33,393 bases of DNA from Pseudomonadales bacterium (GTDB lineage Bacteria > Pseudomonadota > Gammaproteobacteria > Pseudomonadales > Pseudohongiellaceae). The notes beneath the pieces are model-generated. The model saw only the letters and a program-made list of their open reading frames with translations, ran no database searches and was not told where the DNA came from. Where the stretch lies: NCBI GenBank assembly GCA_023268635.1, contig JALQUB010000043.1, forward strand, positions 1 to 33,393, given 5' to 3'. Below are positions 25,147 to 33,393 of this stretch, one piece after another (the stretch's first letter is position 1; every line of letters begins with the position of its first letter). The position numbers were made by a program, and so were the translations under genes.

Positions 25147-26304
25147 TCAATTTTTTGTGAATTGCTCAATGAAATCGACTGCCACCTGCGGCATTCGAAA
25201 AAGATTCTCATCGGCACCGTAAGCGAGGCCATTTTCTGACCATGATGAAGTAGGCAATGCACGCAGAGTCATGTCTAACGCTTCGTTTATACTCGTCTGT
25301 GTTATCGGTTCATCGCAGACTACACCCGCGTCTGCCTGCTTGATATGACAGGCATAACCACAGGTCGCCGTCGCCAATACCGGTAGCCCTGCAACAATGG
25401 CTTCAAGAAGTGTATAGCCGGCGCTCTCTCGATAAGCAGGGTGAAGCATGAGATCAGCGGCCGCTAGTAGACTTGGGACATCGTCTCTGCCACCCGCAAT
25501 CGTCACACGCTCCGCGATTCCCAATCGCTTAGCCAATGCAAGATAGACCCTAGGCTTATCGCTGCCCACTAACAGATAATGTGAAGAGTCTCTCATCTCT
25601 TTAGGCAGTGCAGCGATCGCCTTCAAAGCCCTATCCACACCTTTCACCTTGAATCCTGATCCAATCTGCAGGATGAGCGTTGCATCTTCGGCAATCTGAA
25701 ATTCCGCGTTCAGCGAGCGGCGAGCGATCAATTTCCTTTGCCGTCGTCCCTCGCTACTCCGGTCATCCAATTTCCTATCTTCCGCTAGCCCAGGCGGGAG
25801 CGCGTGTAAACGGTTCTTGCTCGTTGGATAATATTTTGTGAACGCAGAATATTGCTGAGCAGAGAGATATAAAACTTCTGTGTTACTTTCCTCACCCAAA
25901 ACCGCGGCTTCATAGCCGCTAAAGTGTTTATAACGAGGTGTGTATCGATAATAGGCGGGACGCTGCTCCTGTGCCATCTCGAGGAAGCATGGGTCGGCCG
26001 CGTAATAAATCGACAAGCCAGGCATTTTATTAAACCCTACCACATAGCTCGTGGCGGATTGGGCGAGCTTGGCATCGAGCCAACGAGAAAACTTTTTGTA
26101 TAAGCTTGTGCGAGTGAATGCGCTAACTGCTGCACGGTGAACTGTGACCCCCGCAGGAACTTCACCTTCCCAACGTAGCGTATAAACATCAACTTGATGA
26201 CCGCGGGAAAGACACTCATTGAGTATGCGCATGAAGTCGCGCTGCTGCCCGCCATAGGGGAAATAGGAGTAAATGACGAAACTGAGCTTCATGCGTTTGT
26301 TCAC
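25147..26304 (-). CDS. waaG: LPS core glucosyltransferase I (GT4)
   Basis: WaaG adds the first hexose of the outer core to heptose II at the cytoplasmic face of the inner membrane. The product is 385 residues (E. coli 374). GTG 26304 is chosen because AGAGGA precedes it and it overlaps the waaC stop as GTGA; ATG 26292 is an alternative. Near-diagnostic segments are YSYFPYGGQQRDFMRI at the N-terminus, YVVGFNKMPGLSIYYAAD, LHALPPGLAEDRK, GSGFKVKGVDRALKAIAALP, and LMLHPAYRESAGYTLLEAI containing the GT4 E-x7-E motif. The C-terminus lacks obvious membrane segments, as in E. coli. It sits between waaC and the carbamoyltransferase in one operon. Confidence 0.96.
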   Translation of the reverse strand: MNKRMKLSFVIYSYFPYGGQQRDFMRILNECLSRGHQVDVYTLRWEGEVPAGVTVHRAAVSAFTRTSLYKKFSRWLDAKLAQSATSYVVGFNKMPGLSIYYAADPCFLEMAQEQRPAYYRYTPRYKHFSGYEAAVLGEESNTEVLYLSAQQYSAFTKYYPTSKNRLHALPPGLAEDRKLDDRSSEGRRQRKLIARRSLNAEFQIAEDATLILQIGSGFKVKGVDRALKAIAALPKEMRDSSHYLLVGSDKPRVYLALAKRLGIAERVTIAGGRDDVPSLLAAADLMLHPAYRESAGYTLLEAIVAGLPVLATATCGYACHIKQADAGVVCDEPITQTSINEALDMTLRALPTSSWSENGLAYGADENLFRMPQVAVDFIEQFTKN

Positions 26305-27431
26305 TCTTTTCCTCTTACAGACTCTGCATACGGCTGAATAAACTGCGCCTCTTCTTCACCATAACTGCTCGCCCGCCGGCCAACTGCTGCCTCAGCCATC
26401 AGAGTTTCGAATGCCTGCCACACTTGTTCGGGTGAGTGTGTCGAAAAACACGGTGGCACAATAGGATCGCCGTCTTCAAGAATTTCTCCTTTATACGCGC
26501 AAGACTTCTTCATACAGGGCGAACAGGCTAACTCAGATTTCAAATGGCTCTGAGTATGACCATAAGTTCCAGAAAGGCCTGGATTCGTTGGACCATAGAG
26601 TGACAAAGTTGGTCGGGCGAGCGCGGCGGCGAGATGTCCGAGTCCCGTGTCTACGGCTATCACGCCATTCACACTAGATAGCTTTGCCGCCAATTCCGTC
26701 AATGATTGTTTTTCGAGCACGGTAGCAGCCGATTGTCGCGCAATACTTTGGGCGCGTTCTCGTTCGCTATCATCGCCCCAAGGCAATAACACTTCGAACC
26801 CCTTCGAAGAAGCTATCTTCGCTAGACGTGCCCAATAGCTCACCGGCCAATGCTTAGTTGGCCATGTGGTTCCGTGCAGAAACACAACTCGTTTAGTGTC
26901 ATTCTCCGCTTGCACCCGACCTTGGATGCGCGCCTGGTTAATGCCGTAATCGATTACCCGCGGGTTGTACTCATACTGCAATGCGCGTGCAAACAATTGT
27001 CGAACACGATCGACCGCGTGCTCCGACCATGGGACAGAATACACTTTGTTGTAGAAGAGCGTAGCGAGTGGTTCACGTATTGTACGATCGCTAAGTCCGA
27101 CCGTCAGACCTCGCGACATTCGACTAATCACCCCACTTTTAATGAGCCCTTGTGCGTCTATTACGAGATCATAATGTTCTCGTTTTATTTCTTCTCGGAA
27201 CTTCTTAAATTCAGACCCCCGGAGTGACTTCAGCACATTCTTCTTCCAGCGACGAAAAGCGACTGGTATCACTCGATCTACCGCCGGATGCCAAGCCGGA
27301 ACTTCGACAAAATTTTCTTCAACCACCCAATCGAACATAATGTCGGGTCGTGCGCGACGCGCGTCAGTGACGGCCGGCAATGTGTGGATTATGTCGCCTA
27401 GAGACGAGACCTTTACAATTAATACGCGCAC
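26301..27431 (-). CDS. waaC: LPS heptosyltransferase I
   Basis: WaaC transfers the first heptose from ADP-heptose to Kdo2-lipid A. The product is 376 residues from GTG 27431, with AAGGT upstream. It is longer than E. coli WaaC (319), mostly through a C-terminal extension rich in charged residues. GT9 signatures are RVLIVKVSSLGDIIHTLPA at the start (with the catalytic-site Asp in SLGD), WVVEENFVEVPAWHP, HGTTWPTKHWPVSYW and AVDTGLGHLAAALARPTLSLYG. A Cys cluster (CSPCMKKSCAYKGE) near the C-terminus resembles one in WaaF-type enzymes. Stop and the waaG start overlap by four bases, showing tight coupling; waaF lies five bases upstream. Confidence 0.95.
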   Translation of the reverse strand: MRVLIVKVSSLGDIIHTLPAVTDARRARPDIMFDWVVEENFVEVPAWHPAVDRVIPVAFRRWKKNVLKSLRGSEFKKFREEIKREHYDLVIDAQGLIKSGVISRMSRGLTVGLSDRTIREPLATLFYNKVYSVPWSEHAVDRVRQLFARALQYEYNPRVIDYGINQARIQGRVQAENDTKRVVFLHGTTWPTKHWPVSYWARLAKIASSKGFEVLLPWGDDSERERAQSIARQSAATVLEKQSLTELAAKLSSVNGVIAVDTGLGHLAAALARPTLSLYGPTNPGLSGTYGHTQSHLKSELACSPCMKKSCAYKGEILEDGDPIVPPCFSTHSPEQVWQAFETLMAEAAVGRRASSYGEEEAQFIQPYAESVRGKE

Positions 27432-27436
27432 TACAG

Positions 27437-28537
27437 TTACCTTCTAGCCTCGTTGCTTTTCTTAAAATAATTTTCTTGGAGATCCAACAATGCTCGCACA
27501 GCATGTTCTGGCTTTAACTCCGTCATGCATCTCCCGTGGCCAAATCGACAAGTCCTATCGAAGCACGGCCGACACTCGATATCACTCGCCAACAAACGAG
27601 ACCGATTCGTTAGCGGAGGTGTAAAGTCCGGGGAGGTTGATCCGTAGAGAGCAACAACAGGCAGCTCGAGTGCTGCGCCTATGTGCATCAACCCAGAGTC
27701 ATTCGATAATACGGCGCTGCATCCCGCCATTAAGTCTATCGCTTCTTCCAGATTTGTTTGGCCTGCAACGTTATAGCTATTTCTTGCCAGCTCGGCGCCT
27801 ATCTTAGTAACGATGCCCTTGCTGATTTCTTGAGCAATCGCCGAATCACCACTCGAACCGAATAGGGCTACTCGCCAACCCAGACGAATGAGCTCTGCAC
27901 AAGTGCTCGCGAATTGTTCCGCAGGCCACTGCTTTGATGGGCCGAACTCCGCCCCAGGGCATACCGCGAGCAAAGGTCGCTGGGAGTCGGTCGCTATGCC
28001 AAAACGTGTGAGCACGGCATCCACTTCGTCGCGACGGACAATCAAGCGGGGATCTGGAAGCTTCGCTGGTAGCTCGGCCCCACGCTCGAAGGCGAGGGCA
28101 TCGAACCGTTCGACCATGAGCGGATAGCGTGTTTTATCCAACACACGGCAATCGTTTAATAACAGACCTCGCGCCTCACCTCGCCATCCCGTCCGCAGAG
28201 GAATATTTGCGAACCAGGGAATAAGGGCAGACTTCAAAGAATTGGGGAGTACGATAGCCTGTGTGTACGCAGCTTCACGTAAGGAAACGCCAAAGCGGCG
28301 TCGTGCGGCAAGTTTTAACTCGCCGTGGCCAAAGGGCAGATCAAAACTGGCATCTACCTCGGGCATGCGATCTAAGAGGGGTTTGGTCCACGCGGGCGCG
28401 AGTACCGTAATGCGGCAACTGGGGCGTCGGCACTTAAGCAGTATGAACAAGCTTTGTGCCATCACCATATCGCCGACCCAAGAGGGGCCGATGATCAGTA
28501 TATTATCTTGTGCTTCATCGCGACTCGCCATCCGCAC
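27437..28537 (-). CDS. waaF: LPS heptosyltransferase II
   Basis: WaaF adds the second heptose to the inner core. The product is 366 residues (E. coli 348). GTG 28537 has GAGAG six bases upstream; ATG 28531 is also possible. GT9 signatures: NILIIGPSWVGDMVMAQSL, IVLPNSLKSALIPWFANI, VCPGAEFGPSKQWPAEQFA, and the ADP-heptose site LSNDSGLMHIGAALELPVVA, followed by YGSTSPDFTPP. The C-terminal CRPCFDRTCRFGH cluster is typical of WaaF. It is the first of the waaF-waaC-waaG-carbamoyltransferase set, with gaps of 5, -4 and 83 bases. The 49-base gap to the upstream M48 gene leaves open whether waaF has its own promoter. Confidence 0.95.
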   Translation of the reverse strand: MRMASRDEAQDNILIIGPSWVGDMVMAQSLFILLKCRRPSCRITVLAPAWTKPLLDRMPEVDASFDLPFGHGELKLAARRRFGVSLREAAYTQAIVLPNSLKSALIPWFANIPLRTGWRGEARGLLLNDCRVLDKTRYPLMVERFDALAFERGAELPAKLPDPRLIVRRDEVDAVLTRFGIATDSQRPLLAVCPGAEFGPSKQWPAEQFASTCAELIRLGWRVALFGSSGDSAIAQEISKGIVTKIGAELARNSYNVAGQTNLEEAIDLMAGCSAVLSNDSGLMHIGAALELPVVALYGSTSPDFTPPLTNRSRLLASDIECRPCFDRTCRFGHGRCMTELKPEHAVRALLDLQENYFKKSNEARR

Positions 28538-28586
28538 AGTTTACTCTCGCAGGCGCTGCAGTGACAGCAATTCGCCCATGCGTTGC

Positions 28587-30041
28587 TTATTCAACTAGTT
28601 TGATCCAGTCCCCTTCTTTGGGGTTACCGCTCGGGTAGTAGTTGTTAAGTAAGCGAAGAGTCTCTTCTGGATAGTTGACGATTCGGCTCTGTTGCGCAAC
28701 GACAGAAAAATCGAAAAACTCACTCGCCTGTACGAAGTGGATCTTAGCTTCGGCGCCATTACCCTCTCCTCGCTGAATCGCCCTGAATGACCGGATGACT
28801 CCCAATAACTCTTCGTCGATCTCGTCAGCCTCGTCTGCATTAATTGCATGACCTCGGAACACGAATGCGCGTCGACCCATATAGATAACTGCGATCCGTT
28901 CATCGACCCCCGCTGAGCTCGAAATTCCCGTATGCCCCTGCAATCGAAATTGTTCGAGGGCTTCTGAACGTTTCAAATTTTCTATGCCTAAATTTTCTTT
29001 AATAAATAGCCGAGGATCGAGATTGTCCTGAAGTCGTAAGGCCTCGATGCGAATCTCGCCACGCCCTTCGAGTGCTCCAGTCGCGGTGGTCGTCGTCTCT
29101 ACTACTTCCCACTCGGGAGGGAATACGACTGTGTAACCAAGAAGGTCTTGATAATATCGATTACGAGCGTCTCCTCGCAGACTCTGCTTGCTCTGGCCCA
29201 CGATGAGTCCTTCAAGCTCGCTGCGGAAGCGTGTGTCGTCGGTGCGAGTGATCGCATTCCCCTCTAAGCGCGCGACATCTTCGATTGCTTTTTGCAGGCG
29301 GGTGTCATTGCGAGGATGGGTAGCGAAGAGACCATGATAGCCACCGCCACTGCCAGATACTTTGCGGTTAAAGTCTTCTTGGTTTTTTAATACGGTAATG
29401 ACCTTAATCATCGCGGCGGGGTCATAGCCCGCCTTAACAACATATTCGGCTCCTATGCTGTCGGCCTCGAGCTCGTGCTCGCGACCATAGCCACTAAGCC
29501 CTGTTTGTGCCCAAATAGAGGCTACTTCACTGATTTGCGATCCCACGTAACCGCTGCCAGTCGCGACCGCTGTCACTATGCCGGTCACTGTCGCGGCTGC
29601 GCCCACCAAACCGCCACGGGCCTGTTGCTGAACAGCGTGGCGTGCAGTGATGTGTGCAATTTCGTGTCCCAAGACCGAAGCGAGCTCCGCCTCCGAGTTA
29701 GTGAAGGTCAACAAGCCACGATTCACATAGACATAACCTCCCGGCAATGCAAACGCATTAATCTCCGGGCTGTCGATAATCGTAAACTTATACTCTAAAT
29801 CAGGTCGGTGGCTGACGGCGACCAATGCATTCCCAACCTCTTCCACATAGGCCTGTAACTCCTCGTCTTCGTAAACAGACATTGAGGCCATGACTTTCTC
29901 ATGTTCTTCTCGTCCAATTTCTTTTTCTTTGTTCTCGGACATAAGCACAATGTTCGCGCTGCCTGTCGCAGGATTGACTGCGCAGCTGTCAAGAATAAGA
30001 ACCATGAGAAGAAGTGCACTAGTAGCTAAATAACGTGGCAT
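28587..30041 (-). CDS. M48 family zinc metalloprotease lipoprotein
   Basis: A 484-residue protein. ATG 30041 follows GGAG by seven bases. The signal sequence ends in the lipobox LDSC, with C20 lipidated, so it is membrane anchored in the periplasm. The M48 peptidase domain spans about 40-265: INAFALPGGYVYVNRGLL, HEIAH (126-130, zinc ligands and general base) and the third ligand Glu in HELEADSIGAEYV. A C-terminal region (about 290-484) begins NRYYQDLLGYTVVFPPEWEV and ends in KEGDWIKLVE. It is related to BepA/LoiP-type proteases that police outer-membrane protein assembly, but it lacks BepA's TPR repeats. Two lipoprotein genes lie directly upstream. A quality-control role is inferred from the family. 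Confidence 0.9.
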   Translation of the reverse strand: MPRYLATSALLLMVLILDSCAVNPATGSANIVLMSENKEKEIGREEHEKVMASMSVYEDEELQAYVEEVGNALVAVSHRPDLEYKFTIIDSPEINAFALPGGYVYVNRGLLTFTNSEAELASVLGHEIAHITARHAVQQQARGGLVGAAATVTGIVTAVATGSGYVGSQISEVASIWAQTGLSGYGREHELEADSIGAEYVVKAGYDPAAMIKVITVLKNQEDFNRKVSGSGGGYHGLFATHPRNDTRLQKAIEDVARLEGNAITRTDDTRFRSELEGLIVGQSKQSLRGDARNRYYQDLLGYTVVFPPEWEVVETTTTATGALEGRGEIRIEALRLQDNLDPRLFIKENLGIENLKRSEALEQFRLQGHTGISSSAGVDERIAVIYMGRRAFVFRGHAINADEADEIDEELLGVIRSFRAIQRGEGNGAEAKIHFVQASEFFDFSVVAQQSRIVNYPEETLRLLNNYYPSGNPKEGDWIKLVE

Positions 30042-30065
30042 AGAATTCTCCGTGAAAAACCTTGG

Positions 30066-30761
30066 CTATCCACCGTTCACGAATTGTTTAAGTTGCTCAG
30101 CAAGTCTAGTGCAGGCATTTGCCTCGACACGAGCAATAAATGGAATCGGAATAACCAGCGCGGGCACATAGGACTGTCCCGTGGCGTCGGTACTAATAGT
30201 GCCCACATTTTGCAATGAAGCGACATCCCAAACTCGAGCTTCGAAATTCGAATCATCCTCCCAAGACCCAAATCCGAAGCAGCCTGCGCCACCGGGGCCG
30301 ACGGTGCAAGAAATAGTGCCGGTACGCCCTGTGGTCTCGGTATAGCCATCTAACCACACCATGTAGCGCACACCGAACTCATTCATTTTCCCCGCCACCA
30401 CCTGCTCCGCCATCAGACGCTCCAAGTCGCGCGTCCGCAAAGGAGCAGTTCGAGGCTCAAACCAAGGAAACATGGCATCGACAAATTCTTGCTCAGGAAT
30501 GACGCTAATTGCGTTGCTGCCGGACTCTATACGATCGCCCACACACTGGACAAACTCCGCTCGCGTTTCGTAGTCACTGGCATGGCGGCGTCCTAATATG
30601 ACGATAGACTCACCTCGCTCAATGCCGGTTTCTCCCTGTCTAAACTCGTCAACGGTGGTACTCGTGCAAGCGCCTAGCACCGCTATTACGCACAGCAGTG
30701 AGAAAGCTTTTAGCTGACCCATCTCTATGAAGGTCAGTGCTAACGATGGGAATTGTTTCAC
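30066..30761 (-). CDS. Lipoprotein of unknown function
   Basis: A 231-residue protein from GTG 30761, preceded by a strong AAGGAGG; ATG 30722 would give a shorter, more typical lipoprotein signal. Hydrophobic FSLLCVIAVLGAC ends in the lipobox with Cys32 (long form). The mature part includes ESIVILGRRHASDYETRAEF, which looks like the first strand of an alpha/beta domain, the motif GKMNEFGVRYMVWLDG, a Gly/Cys loop (SCTVGPGGAGCFGFG), then VPALVIPIPFIARVEA. Four Cys after the lipobox could form disulfides. I do not recognise the family. It is 24 bases upstream of the M48 protease and on the same strand, so joint expression is likely. Confidence 0.75.
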   Translation of the reverse strand: MKQFPSLALTFIEMGQLKAFSLLCVIAVLGACTSTTVDEFRQGETGIERGESIVILGRRHASDYETRAEFVQCVGDRIESGSNAISVIPEQEFVDAMFPWFEPRTAPLRTRDLERLMAEQVVAGKMNEFGVRYMVWLDGYTETTGRTGTISCTVGPGGAGCFGFGSWEDDSNFEARVWDVASLQNVGTISTDATGQSYVPALVIPIPFIARVEANACTRLAEQLKQFVNGG

Positions 30762-30830
30762 AAAGCCTCCTTATTTCGATTGACCATGACTACGTTCTTA
30801 CACCGCTATCAGGCGTTTGGCAATTTTTCA

Positions 30831-31475
30831 TTATCGAGACGCGAGCCAATCTCTGATTTCTGGCACTTGTCCAAAGGAGAGAGAGAAGCTAGATGCCAGG
30901 TCGCGTAGTGCGACCACCGCTGCATCATTAATGGCTGAATCCGCGGAGCGCATATTCTGGGTAGGTGTCTTTCCATAAGAAGTCAGCACCCAGTCTGCTA
31001 TTTGTGTGGCATCGCCCTCAAGAAAGCTCATATTGTAACGAATCCAAACCTCATAGACGTCTAGCTTCGTCTTATTCGGCAGAGCCAACTGAAATTCATC
31101 TATCCTGGGGATGAAGATAGCGTCCACACCACTCTCGATGGCCGCTTGAACATTGTCAACGACAACTACCGACTCGAACATCGCCGGCAACACCGCGTTG
31201 AAAAGATCTACGTGTGAATTACCACTTGCTATGTTGTACTCCTCATCGCCTTTCTCAGAGTATTCAATATAGTGGAAGTTACGTAATTCCTCGTCATAGA
31301 CAACGGCAATGTTCATTGGCAGGCGCGCCACATTGGGAGCAGGGAAACTACCCTGCACGACGACACTGCTCACCCCACAGGCGCTGAGTAGCAATGCACA
31401 AGAAGCGAGCATAAGCACCGCACGGTGGTGCATCATAGATTTATAATGGCTGACTTCTTTTATTAATTTCATCAT
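30831..31475 (-). CDS. Lipoprotein of unknown function
   Basis: A 214-residue protein. ATG 31475 lies 14 bases after the VWA gene's stop; ATG 31436 would give a more usual signal peptide and no start has a strong ribosome binding site. The hydrophobic run LMLASCALLLSAC ends in the lipobox. The mature part reads as an alpha/beta domain: LPMNIAVVYDEELRNFHYIEY, a helix around SHVDLFNAVLPAMFESVVVV, then GVDAIFIPRIDEFQLALPNK and a conserved-looking YEVWIRYNMSF. This is like lipoproteins that oppose TolB- or ABC-type partners, but the family cannot be named. It sits between the VWA pair and the next lipoprotein, 69 bases away. Confidence 0.72.
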   Translation of the reverse strand: MMKLIKEVSHYKSMMHHRAVLMLASCALLLSACGVSSVVVQGSFPAPNVARLPMNIAVVYDEELRNFHYIEYSEKGDEEYNIASGNSHVDLFNAVLPAMFESVVVVDNVQAAIESGVDAIFIPRIDEFQLALPNKTKLDVYEVWIRYNMSFLEGDATQIADWVLTSYGKTPTQNMRSADSAINDAAVVALRDLASSFSLSFGQVPEIRDWLASR

Positions 31476-31489
31476 TAAGTTCAGCTTCG

Positions 31490-32494
31490 CTATTGAAAAT
31501 CGTTTAGGCCTACGAATGTACCACCATTTCGCTGTGTCATCTCGCGCATTAGTGTCGAATAACGATAAACACTCTGTTGGAACCGCGCTGGCCCTGAGAA
31601 AATAGTAGGAAAGCCAATGCCATGAATGCGCACTAACCGATTGCCCTCTGCATCTTCGACATTTATGCGATCTATAGTACGCAATACATCACGGATAGAT
31701 CCACCCGGTTGGAAATCATCGCCTAGCACATAAATGCTAATCTTCTTATCAGGCGCATAAAAGGTATTGATCGCTCGTGTCACACCCTCGACTGGACTCG
31801 AATTACTGAAAGGATTCCAATTACGCAAGGTCGAGAGTATTTGCGTTCGACGGGCAGGCGTGTCGGGAATCCATTGGCCACGAAATGAATCGAACATGTA
31901 GTCACCCATGTCGTTCATTATTTGGATGCCTTTGACGTCGGGGTAAACATTCAATGTGTCTTCGATCACGCCGAGCATCTTACCCCAGCTAGGATTGTTG
32001 AACATCGAGCCGGAAGTATCTATCACGAAAATAATATATTCGCTGTCGACCGGGATGCCTCCGATGGCATTGTTCTCAGGTGCGCGGCTATTCGCGGCCA
32101 GCCTCTGCATTTCTTCTGTTAAGGTCTGCTGCGCCAATGACAGTTTGCCAATTTCATCCGTGCTTTCATCTGATAGTTGCTTCGAAGTCTGAAACTGACC
32201 CTGCACCTCGCTGAGATCCCGGCGCAGTCTCGCGACTCTTTCTTTTATTGACGAGAGCTGTTCTCGCTTGGCGGTAAGTTCTTGGTTCACCACTCTGGTC
32301 TCACCACGGATGTCGAATAGCTGTTCTTGTAACTCAGCAATGACTGCGGTTGGCGTCGCTTCAACTTCATCAAGAGGCGTGGGTTGTGATGGCTTCGCGA
32401 GCATCAATAGAATAATCATCGCACCGAATCCGCATGATGCCACGTCGAGGAAGGACACGGTGAAGGACTCTGTCTCTCGGCTTCGCTTGAGCAT
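31490..32494 (-). CDS. Membrane-anchored VWA-domain protein with ExbD/TolR-like N-terminal helix
   Basis: A 334-residue protein. ATG 32494 overlaps the upstream stop as TAATG, which fixes the start; the frame is open further but would lose this coupling. The N-terminal segment SFTVSFLDVASCGFGAMIIL is a transmembrane helix of the type seen in ExbD/TolR/MotB, with the acidic residue (D17) placed like the ExbD aspartate in the helix. A coiled coil (about 48-135) follows. The C-terminal VWA domain has the metal-ion site FVIDTSGSMF (D159, S161, S163) and VLGDDF. The likely job is binding envelope partners while a proton- or force-driven helix works in the membrane. ExbB/MotA-like partner genes are not in the window. 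Confidence 0.82.
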   Translation of the reverse strand: MLKRSRETESFTVSFLDVASCGFGAMIILLMLAKPSQPTPLDEVEATPTAVIAELQEQLFDIRGETRVVNQELTAKREQLSSIKERVARLRRDLSEVQGQFQTSKQLSDESTDEIGKLSLAQQTLTEEMQRLAANSRAPENNAIGGIPVDSEYIIFVIDTSGSMFNNPSWGKMLGVIEDTLNVYPDVKGIQIMNDMGDYMFDSFRGQWIPDTPARRTQILSTLRNWNPFSNSSPVEGVTRAINTFYAPDKKISIYVLGDDFQPGGSIRDVLRTIDRINVEDAEGNRLVRIHGIGFPTIFSGPARFQQSVYRYSTLMREMTQRNGGTFVGLNDFQ

Positions 32495-33393
32495 TAAGGC
32501 CAATCCTTCGAGGGGGTTATAAATGAACCTCGAGTAATCTGTGCGAGTTGCCAATACGCAGCTGATGCTGTCGGGTCACCTTCGAGCGGTAGCAGCACAA
32601 TATTAACTGGCACATTGTTAGGAAGCACCTCGATCGCGTCCTCAAATAAATCGAGCCTGTCTTTCGGCGTGATCAACCCGGTTCGTCTACCCTTCGACCC
32701 GAGCGTCGGAAGACCGTCGGTGATGAGGAAAATATTATCGGGCGGCTCATCCATCACCGCGACAGCTTGGAACACCTGCTGCAAGTCTGTGCCGTTATTC
32801 GGCACTAGCGTTTTTAAATTTTCAATTCCCTCATTAATCCCTTCTCGATCCGCGACCTCCTGCCACACGAATTTATCCCCGGTGAGGAGAGATTCCGTAG
32901 TGTCACTAAAATGCCAGAGCTGATAACGGCTCGTTATCGGTAACTGAGAAGTCACCCAATCAATCGTTCTGACCGCGCGCTGCCATTTGGGCGCGGCTTT
33001 CTTGCGCTCGTCACTCATATTGCGAGTGCGAATGATATTGACCAGCGTTTCGTCCAGCATACTGCTCGAGCTATCTACCAAAATCAGGATCCGCTGCCCA
33101 CCGAGAAACAAGCCCGTTAAATACTGTCGACTACCATCGCCGAGAAACTGACGCACGCTATTCCCTTCCTGATCCAGAGCACTGGCCTGAAGGCGTAGCA
33201 ATTCTTCCTCTAAGGCTCTTACGTCTGCGCGTAATTTTTCGATGCTTTCAATAGACGCAGTGGTTGAATTTTCTAGCGCCGCGAGCTCCTGCATGAAGCT
33301 CTGTATTTGCTCTTGAATCTCTTTCGCCATCCCTTCCGCTGTGACTACCTCGAGGCTTACATCGGATACCGTATTACGGATTCGCAGAAGGTT
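32494..33393 (-). CDS. Membrane-associated VWA-domain protein, 5' end outside window
   Basis: The reading frame is open to the right edge, so the start, probably including a transmembrane segment, is missing; ATG 33330 is an internal Met, not an established start. About 299 residues are visible. A helical, coiled-coil-like stretch (KEIQEQIQSFMQEL onward) is followed by a VWA domain with the metal-ion site LILVDSSSSML, the Thr loop NNGTDLQQVF and FLITDGLPTL. All three MIDAS parts are present, so metal-dependent ligand binding is plausible. The stop overlaps the next VWA gene by one base, so both are translated together. The helical domain then VWA architecture matches its partner and suggests a heterodimer. 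Confidence 0.8.
   Translation of the reverse strand, partial: NLLRIRNTVSDVSLEVVTAEGMAKEIQEQIQSFMQELAALENSTTASIESIEKLRADVRALEEELLRLQASALDQEGNSVRQFLGDGSRQYLTGLFLGGQRILILVDSSSSMLDETLVNIIRTRNMSDERKKAAPKWQRAVRTIDWVTSQLPITSRYQLWHFSDTTESLLTGDKFVWQEVADREGINEGIENLKTLVPNNGTDLQQVFQAVAVMDEPPDNIFLITDGLPTLGSKGRRTGLITPKDRLDLFEDAIEVLPNNVPVNIVLLPLEGDPTASAAYWQLAQITRGSFITPSKDWP

Overview
The window looks like a stretch of chromosome from a free-living, probably marine, gammaproteobacterium related to the Pseudomonadales/Cellvibrionales. The evidence is a Gram-negative LPS inner-core gene set (waaA, hldE, waaF, waaC, waaG), a fused glycine decarboxylase, several outer-membrane barrel proteins and lipoproteins, and a gene order that, as I remember it, resembles the LPS core locus of Pseudomonas aeruginosa. 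No tRNA, rRNA, CRISPR array or intact insertion sequence was seen. No gene-free stretch exceeds 300 bases.

Layout. Bases 1-3132 hold the end of a peroxiredoxin-like gene, a secreted limonene-epoxide-hydrolase-like protein and a CBM9/DUF5916 outer-membrane protein. Bases 3220-7992 hold the glycine cleavage genes gcvT-gcvH-gcvP. A REP-associated (Y1/HUH-type) transposase relative with altered catalytic residues lies head-on against gcvP. From 8852 to 13706 come pepQ, waaA (minus), and a flavoenzyme plus aldo/keto reductase pair. From 13708 to 20222 comes a stretch that looks inserted into the LPS region: an exported M20 peptidase, a four-gene operon (c-type cytochrome, DUF4266 lipoprotein, DUF3570 barrel, ApbE flavin transferase), a small secreted protein of unknown function, and a BaiN/YhiN-like flavoprotein. 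From 20219 to 28537 LPS core genes resume: hldE, a polytopic GT-C-like membrane protein, a NodU/CmcH-type carbamoyltransferase, waaG, waaC and waaF. From 28587 to the right edge, all on minus, lie an M48 metalloprotease lipoprotein, two unassigned lipoproteins and two membrane-anchored von Willebrand A proteins; the second runs off the window.

How the genes fit together. waaA attaches Kdo to lipid A. hldE makes ADP-heptose. waaC and waaF add the two heptoses and waaG the first hexose. The carbamoyltransferase probably decorates a core heptose. The cytochrome/DUF4266/DUF3570/ApbE operon looks like an uncharacterised envelope redox module and is the best candidate for a new system. The VWA pair, one with an ExbD/TolR-like transmembrane segment carrying an Asp, followed by lipoproteins, is the second. 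Plus-strand and minus-strand genes alternate, and five convergent pairs have stop codons that overlap or lie within 8 bases of each other.
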